From: Sitta carolinensis
Taxonomy: Eukaryota; Chordata; Aves; Passeriformes; Sittidae
Length of the DNA stretch: 64,000 bases
Direction: 5' to 3'
Assembly (NCBI GenBank): GCA_032173965.1
Contig: JAVUNC010000004.1
Span: 56,419,501 to 56,483,500, forward strand
The notes under the pieces: model-generated
The model's input: only the letters and a program-made list of their open reading frames with translations
Database searches by the model: none
Told to the model about the DNA's origin: nothing
Shown here: piece after piece, positions 44,801 through 56,747 of the stretch
Layout of the letters: each line of letters opens with the position of its first letter
Numbering within the stretch: position 1 is the first letter of the stretch
Program-made: the position numbers and the translations under genes

Positions 44801-47800
44801 AGGATAACTGAGCACTGAAACAAGTGGCCCGGAGAGGCTGTGGAGTCTCCATCCTTGGAGATACTCAAAAGCCATCTGGAAGTGATCCTGGGCAACCTAT
44901 TCTAGGTGGCTCTGCTTGAGCAGGGGAGGCTGGAGCAGGTGGTCTTCAGAAGTGCCTTTTCAATCTCAACCAATCTGTGATGATTCTCTATTTCTTTTTC
45001 CTTGCAAAGCTCCAAGCACTTCAGTCTATATTACCTGTGTTAAGCCATTACCCTGGAAAGGCAAGCTGGATTTCTCTGACTTCACCTCTGCTTTCTCACA
45101 TTTTCAACAGAAAATACTGTATGTGCAAAAAAAAGTACAGGACTGCCAAATAGCAGAAGGGGACTAAGGAGGTCACAGAAGTGAGGGGAAGCATGATTCC
45201 TCATCCAGTGGCTGTCACTTTTGAGTACAGATAAATAATACTGAAACTCAGCATTGTTGGCTGTTACAGTAGAATTAATGCTGCCACCACCTCCATATGT
45301 CATCCACAGGGACATGGCATTCCGGCACCCTCTCGTTCAGCTGCTGTCTCTGATCACTCCAGGTGCCTGCTTAGAAAACCTTGGCTCATTCATTTAGAGC
45401 TTCTGAAAATTTTTAGACACATTTCAGCTTCTCACTTGCTATGCAGCAAGGTCATTTAGTAGACCGAGGGGCTATTTCTTAAGATTATTTTTTCACAGAT
45501 TTCACTGTTCCTGGGAACTCCAAGAAAACCACAGTGCAAACTGAAGTTAAAACAAATTTGTTCCATGCTATCATATGACTTATTTGAAAGTTTTCCTCTT
45601 AACCATTGCCACCTTTAATTATCTCAGAGCACACACAAATGTTATAGGATGTTCTTGATAAGGTCAGAGTCTGGGAGTCTGCAGTGTATTTCTCCCTGCT
45701 TAGTAGCTGTCAGATTTATTTTGCATTGGGCATGGCCCTGCTGTCTGTTGGAAGTGTGGATCAGCCCAGCAGAGCACCTGTATGTGGACCACCACAAAGC
45801 ACATCCACCCTGGGAAAGGAGACTCTGCTGATCTCTCTCACCCCAAACTCATTGAAACTCCTGCTGGGTATCATTCTTGATGGCTGTAATTCCATCTGCT
45901 ACTCCCTTTGGCCTGTGGCATTCAGGAATACAAGAAGTGAAGCCGCACGTATCCCACACACCAGAAGTGCCTGATGCACAGGAGCATCCATGCACTCACT
46001 ACCAGCAGCAATATCAGGCAGAGAGTGTCTGGTCAGCCTGGCTGTAAGGCTTCTAGTGCTACATGAAAGTGAGGTATAAACACGCTCAGCTGATTATGGT
46101 TTAGCCAGAAAGTATTGAAGATATACCTGTGCTGGCTGAGATCCCTCTCTACCTGCAGGTATGACCTGTGATGCTGGGGCTCGCCTTAAAACTGATGTAA
46201 AAGCAGAGCTGGCATCGTTCCTATGTCAAGTGCACTCATTCCACAGAAATTTGAGTCAGGGTCCAGGCCAGTTTTGAATGCTGTCTGAACTGGGAGCCAG
46301 CACTGGTGTCACTGGTATGGGACAATTCTCCTGCAGGTCGCAGGGGAAACACTCCCTGAAATTAGGAGGGAAAGCTGAGATTACAGTATCTTCTGCTTTA
46401 ACCAAGGGGCTGATGAAGTTAAAAATTAACATTGCTGTGGTATAGCTATGACCTGGTCCAACAGCATTACATACATTTTGTGTTATGTAAGTGTATTTCA
46501 TACATTGTGTTTTACATACTTTGTTGCATGTGTGTCTAAGAATAGACATTCACCTGGGTGGTCTCCACAGGCATGACTAACCACCGTGCACACCCACTTT
46601 CAACATTAGGGACTCAGAAAGACAATTTAATGACAATTTAGGCTCACAATTTCCTGGTACACTCATAGTCCACTTACTCTTGTATTTATGGGAGCAGCCC
46701 AGTAATTCAAAAGTTATCGGTAATCTCTTGTAGCAAATGGGCAGCTTGCTCCATAAGAAAGTCAGCACATAGGTTTTACAAGGTCACTCAGTCTAAAATA
46801 CCTCCCTTGAGAACAGCCTGTGCACTGTAAAACTGCCTGTGCTGCTGGCTCTGCAGCCTCAGTCTCGAGCAGGCAGAGTGGGACCAGTGCTGTGGGCACG
46901 GCTGGCTGTGCAGGTCACGGCAGTCTGTCTGGCCATCACCTGCTGGGTAATGCAAGCCCCGCCTGCACACACACTGCCCCCATGTACACACACACAGGGA
47001 CATGCTGCTGTGCCACTGTGGCTCCTTCTGTGAATGCTGCCTCACACTTTGTCCTTGTTTTTATCTTGATCTGATTAACAGGCTGAACTTCAGCAGTCAC
47101 TTAACTTGCTCGAATTCATGCCTTAGTTTCAGTCCACTGGGAATGGCTCTTCCACAGAGAGCTCCCCTACCTTCACTCAGCCAATTCCTCCTGAGTCAAA
47201 ACTAGATCTGCTTTGGCTCAGCAGTGTCCCTGTGCTGGGTTTATCTTTCATCTGTACAAAGTGCCAAGTTCAGTGATATCATTTCACCCACTCCCTTAGC
47301 TGTAAAGTGGCTCGGTTTTCCCATGGACCTTTCACTTCAAAAGATATTTGTTGAAGAGCCGACCAACCCTATGGTGCTCAAGGGTTGAATCTCACTGAAG
47401 CACGTGGGCAGCTTCTTCTTACCTACCACTGCTCCAAACAGGATATCTGGTGGTGACTATCACTGTCTCGTTGCTTCTTCCACCACTAATGTCCACACAC
47501 TGCCTCATTCCTTACCCTGGAGGCCATTATGAAGGCACTTATTGCAGCAGGGAGGGGAGCACCAAAGCCCACTGGGCAGCACAGACAGGCAATGAGCATG
47601 AGAACACTCAACCAGAAAATATTGCTCTTTACTTCTTATTTCACATGATATGCCTTTGGCTTCAAACTTGCCTGCTAGCTAGTGCCCTTATGTTTGACTC
47701 CCCCTCTTCCCTGACCAGCCTCTTTTAGTGCACTTCTAGCTAGTTCCACTGAAATTTTAGCAGTCCTGGGGCTAAAGTGAAGCAGGGCTGTCTGCATTCA
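41900..47800. other. Non-coding region
   Basis: Nothing coding can be supported here. It contains one forward CR1 3' end (44768-44992). Short open frames in the more GC-rich 43.0-44.1 and 46.8-47.1 kb segments look like composition effects. Confidence 0.55.
44768..44992 (+). repeat. CR1 LINE 3' end, forward orientation
   Basis: gtggagtctccatccttgga, then gatactcaaaagccatctgg, cctgggcaacctattctagg and caatctgtgatgattct. This is a complete CR1 3' tip on the plus strand. Confidence 0.93.
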
Positions 47801-47807
47801 TGATGGG

Positions 47808-47893
47808 TTGGTAGAGTTGGACTTGGTGAAACCAAGTTTTGAAACAAAACTTGGCTTTGTTTCACATTTTGCCAAGTCCAAATTCTCTACCAA
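47808..47893. repeat. 86-nt near-perfect inverted repeat / hairpin
   Basis: The arms pair as follows. TTGGTAGAG (47808-47816) pairs with CTCTACCAA (47885-47893), and TTGGACTTGG (47817-47826) with CCAAGTCCAA (47872-47881). TGAAA (47827-47831) pairs with TTTCA (47860-47864), and CCAAGTTTTG (47832-47841) with CAAAACTTGG (47845-47854) around a 3-nt AAA loop. That is about 34 base pairs, with unpaired bases only on the 3' arm. It could be a pre-microRNA-like hairpin or a small MITE/palindrome; the sequence alone does not decide. Confidence 0.85.
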
Positions 47894-47899
47894 AGTTTG

Positions 47900-50800
47900 C
47901 CTGCCTGTCTACAAACGTTTGGTCTGTATGTTCCCTTTGGGCTTGAACTACTGACGCCTTCTTGCCACTGCTCCTTGATGGTTTTCTTTACCCTTGAAGA
48001 CCCTGAGAGACTGTGTTCGTTGTAGCTGCAAGTGGACTTGTGTCATCAGTATATTTCATTATCTCTCAGAAGTGTAAACAGATGCCCAAATGTCAACAAA
48101 ACTAAATTACAAGGTATCAAAACCCAAACATTTATAACACAGGCTAAGAAACTGAAATAAAAGTTGAGAGCAATAACTCTTAGCTTGTCCTGAAGGGAAG
48201 ACTTTGGAGCACCTGCTATGACAGGTAGTGTTGGATACCTCCTCCTCTGCTGGGGCACCACATCACTTCCAAGAACACTGGATGTCAGAGGCATCAGGAT
48301 AGAACAAAATCTCACAGACCAACGTGCCATTTCTCAGCTACAAAAGGACTGTTTTTTAAAGCAATTTGAGCAAAAGAAATAGCTTCATTTCCTGCTGAGC
48401 AGAAAGCTCTTTTAGAAACATGAATGTCCAGTCTAATAATAATTGTGTAAATTGTGTAAACACTCACAAACTGCATCACAGCTGTGTGCTTATGATACTT
48501 AACTCCCCAAAGATTCAAGCTTGCGAAATACATTTGAACTCCTTTAGCATTCAGAAAAAAAATTTTCAAATCCAGAGTCAAGAAGCCTTTCCTTAAATTT
48601 GTTGCTTTATTTGGGCTGATCTCCAATTACAATTTTCTTAGGTCAGTATTAACTTCTTTATTGTTCTTTTTAGTAAGTATTTTGTGTTTGATTCCAAGTT
48701 TTCTGTCATTTAACGGCCAGTTTATGATACCAGGAGATGTAGGTGTGTTTACTTATTTCACGAAAGTGTTAGAATGATGATTTAACTGAGGACCATAAGG
48801 AAAATCCAAGAATATTGTTCATAATGACTCTGGAGTTGAAGTCTTCTGGCATGGTGTAGTTTGGGGAATTCTGTAATTGCCCGCTTCTCATTAGACCACA
48901 TTCACACCAGCTGCTTGGTGCAAGGCTGTCAGAAATACAGAAAAATCAGTTTTCCTAATGTTATATCACTTTTTGTTCTATTAGAGCTGGGTTTAGACAA
49001 CCCAGTCCTCTGGTTAATGGCATTTTTCTGCCTCAAGGATCAAACAGGATTTCTGAAGGGGTTGGGCCAAAAACAGGGGCAGCAGGAGGAGTCAAAGGGG
49101 ACTGTCACATGTTGAGGCAGGGCAGAAAGGTGAGTTAGGGAACTTTGAAAGGGGAACAACTGGTCTTGAAGGACAAGAGCAACCTCTACTTGTGCCCCCT
49201 GTTCCTGTCCACCTTCCCATGGCCAGGACACTTTGCTCCAGAGCAGTCTTGTCTGATGAGACAGAGTGTCACCATCTTCTTCAGACAGCCACCCACCCCT
49301 CAGAGAAGCACCTCTTTCTCCCCCTCCCAGTGGGGCACCTCTGCATAGCTGTCACTGTGGACGTGGAGAAAGGCATGGGCCAGGACAGAGCTCCAGAAAG
49401 CAGGGATCTGGAGCCCCCTGATGATGGAAACAGTTATAAGATGTGCTTCTCCCTTGTCACCCTCTCTCCTCCTAGTCTGCTCAGAGCACCAGCACCAGCA
49501 GCAGAGACCTGCAGAGGTTGGAACAGGACACCCCTGCTCTGATCCCTGCAGGACAGCCTCAACACCTGCCATCACCTTTGGTCCTGCTCCAAGCCTGGTG
49601 AGGTGCCAGGGACAGCCCCATGTCTCACCTCGTGCTGTGCAGCTGTGATACTCTGTCTGAGCACAGCAGTAAGTGATGGATATGTGTAATCTAGGAACCT
49701 ATTAAGCAATCACACTCCCGAGACCTCAGTGCAAAATAAAAGGTTTGTAATTAACTATGTTTTAAAGTCTTGGGATAGGGACAGTTCCAAACTGAAAACT
49801 GCTTCCTACTTTCTGGTTTGCTTTCTCCTATTTTTTTTTTTTCTTTCTTTCCTCTTGAATTCACAAGCTTTATTTGAGCTGTGCTTCATGTGACACCTAC
49901 TTGACTTGCCTCTTCTTATCCAGGCATGAAGCAGCTCCTACTCCTACAGAGCTAGTGGTCCAAAAGAAGCCAATGTGTTTAAACCAACTCAGGAGTGACC
50001 ATGCCCCGGCTGAGAACAGTGAAATAGGCACCACCTCAGACCCTGACAGGTAGCTTTGGGTGCAGTTACCCAGTATGTCATGACAGCAAAGCCTCCCTTC
50101 ACCACCAGCAGAACTGTATGTCATGATGCAGCCTCAGTCCCCAGTTCACCCCAGCCTTGGCTGTTTATCAAATCCTCTGAGCAGTACTTAGCCTTGTAAT
50201 ACCCCTACTGTTTGCACTGCTGGTACCAGGTAGGTCCTGCTACCTTTGCAGCAGGTATCAGCAGTTCAACTATGCAAAGGAAATAACAAACCTAAGGCTT
50301 AGACTGCAAGCCTTTTGGGGTTGGGGCTTGTTCTTTGCAGCCACACTGGGCTGCTCAACAGGAAGCTGAAGCCCTGGGAGCCATGGGCATCCCAGTCCAG
50401 GTAGCTGTGGTGTCAGGCTGAGTAGAGACACAGGGATAACCACGGACAGCGGGTGCTGTACCTGTGCTGTGACATCCAGAGCTGAGAAGTCTGGTCTGCC
50501 AAGCTCCATCCTTGTCTTTGCTGATAGATGTTGTTATCCCCTCCAGACAGGAGGAGTTTTGTGAAGGGATGGGTGGGTGGGCTCAGGAAAATTCTCTGAT
50601 CATCATTTTAAAAACCTGTGTGTTTTTCCTGAAGTGCCTAGAACACCCTCCAGGCCCTGTGACAGGAGTTACAGGGCTGCCTGGACTCCTTTGCTCACTT
50701 TGGTAACTTTTTATCAGTGCACCCTTTGATAAGAGCTCTACAAACCCCAAGCACACTGTGGGGTGACCTTCATCTCCCTGGGAAGCCAGAACAAAGCAAC

Positions 50801-53800
50801 AGGACCCTGGGGACCACGGCACAGGTTCACAGCAAGCCAAGCTGCCCCAGGGCCAATTCCCTCTCTCTGGGCAGCACAAGCATCCTCATCCTGGCCCGAA
50901 GAGTGCTCACACAGCACTCCAGCAGCCCATGAGGCCAAATGCCGGTGGTACAGCAGCTCAGCATGCTCCTGGTCTTGGCAAAAGCCATGCCACCTCATGA
51001 CTGCAGAAATGAAACCTGCAGAGGACAAACTCCATGAACATGTCATGAGCTGTGCCACGGCAAAAGCTGAGGAGTAAGCACTGTGCACTGAGCTGTCTTT
51101 GTCACCAAGGGAGATATTCCTAGGTTGCACAATACTAAGTAGTAATTAATGTGCAAGGAAAAAATGAGATCAAGCTGTGACTTTTGGATCTAGATGCAAA
51201 TAATCTTAAACTAGAGGGTTTTGCCAACTATAGTGTGATTATCATCTAAGAAAAATGTGTTTGTAGTATATGAGCCAACCATAAAGTACACTTTGTTTCT
51301 CTCAGTTATAAAATAAATTCTCACGGTGCAAATAAATACCAAGTGCAAACTTGACATTTTTGAAATAACTTAAGCAGCCTAAAAGCAAGGTGCATAGGCT
51401 CCCTCTACAGTCAGTTCTTAGACATCTAGCTCTCAGTGCTGCCCTGAAGAGCTGAGATCCCATGACCCAGGCTCCAGCTGCTATTAGTAGCTCTAATAGG
51501 GTGCACAGATCTGCCATTAAGTACATGCTTCACATGTAAATATAAATCCAGAGATAACTAGATGCTACATGTTCATATTTTACATGGCTGACATTAGCCC
51601 AGGTGAAACCCTACCAAAAGCTACAAGAGGGATGCTTTTTTCATCACCACAGGGACATCCTGCTTCTTCCCTCCTCTTTCCAGCTTTCTTCTCCCAGCAG
51701 ATTGAGCCATGGAATCTTGTGTCTTCCTTTGTGCTGAATTTTCCTCATCCCTTCACTGAGCCCCTACAAGCTACTACTGCAGATAGGGTTGGCCTCTGTC
51801 TGCTTAGCAAGTTGACTCAATTTGCAGTGCACGGGTCCAACAAGTGCCACAACAGGCTGTAGGAAAGGGGATGGGGCCGTTGCACCAAGAAACCAGACTG
51901 GCTCAGCCTGGCTGAAGTACCTGCACCCCAATGCACAGGCAGGGCATCCCAGCGGGCCCGTGGTTTGCTGTTTGAATGGATGTTTCCAGGGATTCTCTAT
52001 CACGTTCCTCTGAATCAAGCACCTCCTGCTCAGATACATAGTAGCATGTGATTACGGCAGACAGCATGCTCAGAGCTCCTTGTTAAAAGTCTACGTTCTT
52101 GATGTATTCACAGGAAGCAGAGCTGTGATAAGATCCAAAAACATAGGTAAATACTGAACCAACATCATCACAAAGTGGCAAGGATGAAAGAATGAATCAC
52201 TAGAAGGAAATCAATGCAGACGTGTTTACTCATGCAAGAAGGTTTGTAGAACAACATGTCAGCATGTTCCTGGTGGAAATTCTGAATGAGAAAGTCTGTC
52301 TAAGGCACCTCTAGCAAACTGTTTTAGCCTAAATTCTCAAAGATTTGAAAACCAGTTTCTCTGAAAAGCTAACTTGCAAGATTCAACCTCAGCTGAAAAG
52401 CTAACCTGCTAGAAACCCTCAGTTTCTCAGTCTTTCATGAGTGATTTAATGAGAAGATGCTTTCAGATCTTTGAATTGGGGCTATTGTTGGCAGCCAACA
52501 GCTATTTGTACAATCACTATCAGTATGTCTTTCATCTGTAATTGTTTTACAGGGGTGTGGTATGCTTGGCTTTGTTTCACATTTCACCAACCCTTGAGCC
52601 TATATCTAAAGCTCAGAAAGGTCAGAGTACAGGAACGTTTACCCCAGCTTTTGAAGGCTGACTTGCTTTAAAGCAGCCATGGTAATGCTTCACTACTGCA
52701 GACTGAAGGGATTACTGATTATCCCCAGAAACTTGTCACACTTGACAGTGTTTCATGAACTTGCCAGTGCAGAGTGATATGGATCTTCTGTCAGGGCACA
52801 GATGCCCTCTGCTAACAGCTTCTCTGTCTTTGTTCCCTTTCGTCATCTGGCTGAGTTACCTGCTATATGCTGATTGATGCTGTGCTGCATCTGTGCTAAT
52901 AGATGGGAACGCCGGAGGCAACGGCTCACTTCTGTATACACCATCCCCAGCCAGGGTGATCCTGACGGCCAAAACCAGCCTGCCTGACATCACCTCCCCA
53001 GACCTGCCTGCGTGTTGTGGGTGCTGACAGGAATCAGGCAGAACAGTACCAGAACAGTACTGGGGAGCGTGGTAAAGATGAAGCGCTGTGGCTGTGAGCG
53101 AGTGCTTGAGCTCAGGCACAGTCGAGTTTAGTTTTTCAGTACAGACGTCACCCTGGCAAGCTCTCATGCTGCCTCCATTCACATGCACTCAGATCTACCA
53201 GCAGAACTGCATGCATGCTCAGTGCCTGCTCTGTCCCCAGCAAAGTGGGAAAAAGCAACACTGAAAACATCTTAAAGACATCATACTCAGGGATATCCAG
53301 GTGACAAGAGTCACCTGCCTTTATATTGGTGGGATGGACCACTCAGTTCCCCAAAGTCTGGTGAGACCATATTCAGGAGTCTGGCCAGGATTATCAAGGG
53401 CGGCTTGGATGACAGTAGCCAAAACCTCTGGACATCCTGCAATATGTAAAGCTACTCATGGTCACTCCCACTGTATGATAACACTTTGCTTCCTGGTGAT
53501 AAAAAAGAATACTCAAGTAACAGTGAAGGTTTTCCAGAAGTAATATTAATCATAATCGGAGATACAGCCTTCTGCCAGCGTAACTGGCATGTGAACTGGC
53601 ATGCTCACTTCACAGTGGCAGCTTTCTTCATGCTTTCTCCAGCATGAAATTACAGTAGGCAGAATCAGGAAAGGGAGTAAAGCAGATTTCTAGAGTTTAT
53701 GCACTTCTTGTTATACTTAATTCAATTTTGGCTGGGACAGGCTTTAGCTGTTAACCACTGCATCAAATATGTGTACTGCTGAGTAGTCTGTGAGCAGGAG

Positions 53801-55080
53801 GATGCAAGGTTCAAAAGCTGCTGGTGCAGTGAGCTCCTTGAGTATTAACAGAGGGAATAGTCCCTTCTCTGCTCCTAATGAAATCAGAATGAATAGAGAT
53901 AGGTAAACTCTTCAGTTGTACACAAAGGACTGGTCTTTTCTAGGCTGCAAAAGATCTTTATTGCAAAGGAGCAGTCCCATTTGTGATTCATGACATTTAG
54001 GAATGCCAGTCATTGTAACTCAAGAGCTGAGCTTGTTTTAATAGCTCTTTTATATATTATATTACTTATCACCCCTGCTTCATAAAACTCAGAGAGGTCA
54101 CTGAGTGCTCCTCAGGGGAAAACTAACCCAGGGACAGCAGCCTGCTCAAAGGTTCCCTTCAGAAGCTCTAATAAAGCCACAGAGTCTTTGTCTGGCTTGG
54201 AAAGATTTGCGGATGACAGAAAAATGACAGAAATTTTTCAGGCAGATATTGTTGCCCATAGTATTATTTTGTCCACACTTTTGATGTTCAGCTGTACTGA
54301 ACCTCTTCCAGTCCTCCATCATTGGAGGAAATGGGGAACGAGATGAAAGGACCTTATGCAATCATGGCCATGGGAACATGACAATAACCACTCTCTCACG
54401 TAAAGGAGGCTGAGAACGTCTCCATTGCTTAATCAAACATTTACACATTAGCATTGTCTAATAAATTCTCATTAAATAGCTGGAAACTATTTGTGAGATG
54501 GGGCTGTATCTTGCAGCAGCCTTTACCCTCTGCCTCCCTGAGGGTGCAGGGCAGGGCAGGAGACAGAGGGCAGGTTGGGCTGGTGAGCAAGCTCAGGGCC
54601 ACTCTCAGTTCCCTGAGTGAGGGTCAGCTGCATGTGAACCCCTGCAAGTTCAATTTGTTTACCTTTGACTCAGAGGTCCCAACTCGTACTGGTCTACTTC
54701 CCATCTGAGGCACAACACTATTCTTTAACCACTAAGTAGCTAAAAGAAATCTGCCATGCTGTGTTTTTGCTGTATTGTTTTCTCCTATTCCCTCAAAAGA
54801 GCATACAAGCAGTCATCTATTTCAAGATTCTCCAATTGTATATGTACATGAGGAAAAGGATCATATTGCTTTAATAATATTTATGGCCTCTGAAAACACT
54901 AAACAGAGTAATTACCACCTGCCCCATACTGTGCTCTGGCAGATTCTCAGTGACAGACTGAAATGGCCATAAGCTGACTCCAGATCTTGCATTTCAAGTA
55001 TGTCATACATAGAGCAAATTAACAACAGAAGCCACCCCCCACTTGATGGGAAATGCTCAGGGAGGTGCCAGGCTCACATC
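47900..55080. other. Non-coding region
   Basis: About 7 kb without a supported gene. I searched for a first exon of the SLC22A2-like remnant (E-F/C-G-W and S-S-I-V-T-E motifs) and found none. No clear CR1 piece was seen. Confidence 0.5.
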
Positions 55081-55325
55081 CACACTTCTGAATACACCTC
55101 CAAATTCACTGCACACTTCCAAATCCACTGCACACCTCCAAATTCACTGCGTGCCTCCATATTCACTGCATGCCTCTAAATTCACTTCTACACCTCTAAA
55201 TTCACTGCATGCCTCCAAATCCACTTTTACACTTCTAAATTTACTGTTACACTTCTAAATCTACTGTGCACCTCCAAATTCAGTGCACACCTTCAAATCT
55301 ACTTCTACATCTCCAAATCTAACCA
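55081..55325. repeat. Minisatellite, 19-20 bp unit, about 12 copies
   Basis: The unit is like ctccaaattcactgcacac, repeated head to tail with substitutions (tctaaattcacttctacac, ctccatattcactgcatgc, tctaaatctactgtgcac). Copies differ by about 10-30%, so the array is moderately old. It is not flanked by a recognised repeat. Confidence 0.92.
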
Positions 55326-55906
55326 CAACCCTGCTCCCACAGCAGCATGAGCTGCTGCTGAGCTGTTCCATCAGAAAACATCTCAAACCCCCCCATTGTG
55401 AAACGTTTGTTTGTTCTGGGTGTTTGCACACCCAGTGCCAAAGGAGATTAGGTGGTTTCAAGGAAATCCCTGGCACAGGGAGCTGCCAGGAGATGCCCAC
55501 TGACATCACCCCAGCCCTGCAACCCTGAGGACTCAACAGGACCCTCAGGGCACTGATCTGCTTTACCGAAAAGCAGACCCAAATCTGCTTTAAAACTTTT
55601 CCAAAATTAAAATGCAGGAGGAAAAAGCTTTAGTGAGAGCACTGAGGTACAAACACTGCAGCGAAGAATGAAATTCCATCCCACAGCCCCTAAAAGGGAC
55701 CCCCAGCCACTGATCTAAAATGAAAAACACTTGATTTTCAGCGGTGATTAAAAAAAAATAAAAATTTACCACTACCAACACTTATTACAATCTACCTCCC
55801 TCCAAAAACAAAGTTATACACAGTCTTTCATTCACACACTAATTCTTATTTCTTTCATATATTTTTTTTCACTCGTTTTTACTTACACTAAGACAATAAG
55901 GTACCT

Positions 55907-55931
55907 TTTTTTTTTTTTTTTCTTTTTCCTT
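55907..55931. repeat. T-rich tract at the edge of the retroviral remnant
   Basis: A run of about 18 T and pyrimidines lies where the retroviral leader similarity stops. Read on the minus strand it is an A-rich end. Confidence 0.85.
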
Positions 55932-56072
55932 TACTTTATTTTGTCTCTTCTTGTCCTCCAGGTCACCCTGCTACCACCGATCCACGCCAGAAGAGATGGA
56001 GCGGGGGCTGCTGAAATCGGCAGAGGCGCCTTTTCCCCCCACTCTGGGTCTCCCAGGGTCTCGGAGGCATCT

Positions 56073-56090
56073 CCCCTGGAGGAGCCCCCA
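56073..56090 (-). other. Retroviral primer-binding site, tRNA-Pro type
   Basis: On the minus strand it reads TGGGGGCTCCTCCAGGGG, two mismatches or so from the known proline-tRNA primer site of gammaretroviruses (TGGGGGCTCGTCCGGGA). Its placement two bases after an LTR-ending CA is diagnostic. Confidence 0.75.
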
Positions 56091-56433
56091 GTTGTGAAAA
56101 ACGAAGTTCACTTTCCTGGTAAAATTTCAAAAATGTTTAATAAAGACAATAAGAGACAGATAAAGCAAAGAAATACAGCCAGCCGGGTGTCTTGGCACGC
56201 TGCTAAGAACACACCGGTGTCTTGGAACCTCCCCTTTTTATCCTGTCCTTCATGCAGGGACTTATGCACATTCACTTTTCCAGGAACTGCTCTGCATGGT
56301 CACTCCTTGGGTCCATCAAGCACAATCTCACTTTTATTCGGTTCTTATCATCTTTTGATGTGGGCTTTGGTCCCTTTTTCACAGGCAGTGAATGCTGGCA
56401 GTCACTTGGGCCTCTTTTGGAAGTTATTTATTC

Positions 56434-56517
56434 AGGCAGCTGAAACACACTACACCTAAATTCTAAACTATAGCAAAGGAAAACCTTATACATCTATTCA
56501 GGCAGTTAAAACACACT
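56434..56517. repeat. Repeated 22-bp motif in the LTR U3 region
   Basis: ttcaggcagctgaaacacac and ttcaggcagttaaaacacac occur about 67 bp apart in direct orientation. Duplicated U3 motifs are common in retroviral enhancers, but the function here is unknown. Confidence 0.8.
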
Positions 56518-56747
56518 AAAAGCTACAGAAGCAAACATCATATTTATATCATTCATTCCAACATTTGCAAATAGCCAATACCAAAGTATGCATTTATAAT
56601 GTGATCCATTATGAACAAGAAGCAGAGCATAGGGCTACATTTCTCAAATAATGCTTTAACAATTGCAGTGCTCCTTTATCTCAATTTACAGTATCTAAAC
56701 CAGATAATCTACAATATGAAAACCAATGAAAACTAGTAGTAATAGTC

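Larger units (their letters stand above)
55932..56527 (-). mobile_element. Truncated gammaretrovirus-like endogenous retrovirus: 5' LTR, PBS, start of leader
   Basis: Read on the minus strand, a U3 region is followed by a TATA-like GATAAAAAG (56242-56234) and then, about 100 nt on, a poly(A) signal ATTAAA (56141-56136). The LTR end is CACA (56096-56093), followed by a two-base spacer and a primer-binding site resembling the tRNA-Pro site. About 140 nt of untranslated leader follow, then the element is cut off at an A-rich tract. No gag, pol or env is present. The U3 start is uncertain: TGTAG occurs at 56527 and at 56454, giving an LTR of about 435 or 362 bp. Layout and primer type indicate a class I (gammaretrovirus-like) element. 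It is non-coding and inert as it stands. Confidence 0.7.

Noticed and set aside
46788..47045. Cys-rich minus-strand frame
   Set aside because: The Cys content comes from a CA/TG-rich stretch (cacacacaca-like) at 46970-47000, and no domain is recognisable.
48046..48330. 94-codon minus-strand frame with a hydrophobic segment
   Set aside because: No good start context, no splice logic and an unconvincing membrane segment. Weaker than the 41.7 kb candidate.
55941..56459. 172-codon plus-strand open frame, the longest unspliced plus-strand frame near the 3' end
   Set aside because: It lies antisense across the ERV leader, primer site and LTR. The structure is explained by the retroviral element, and the frame shows no protein family.
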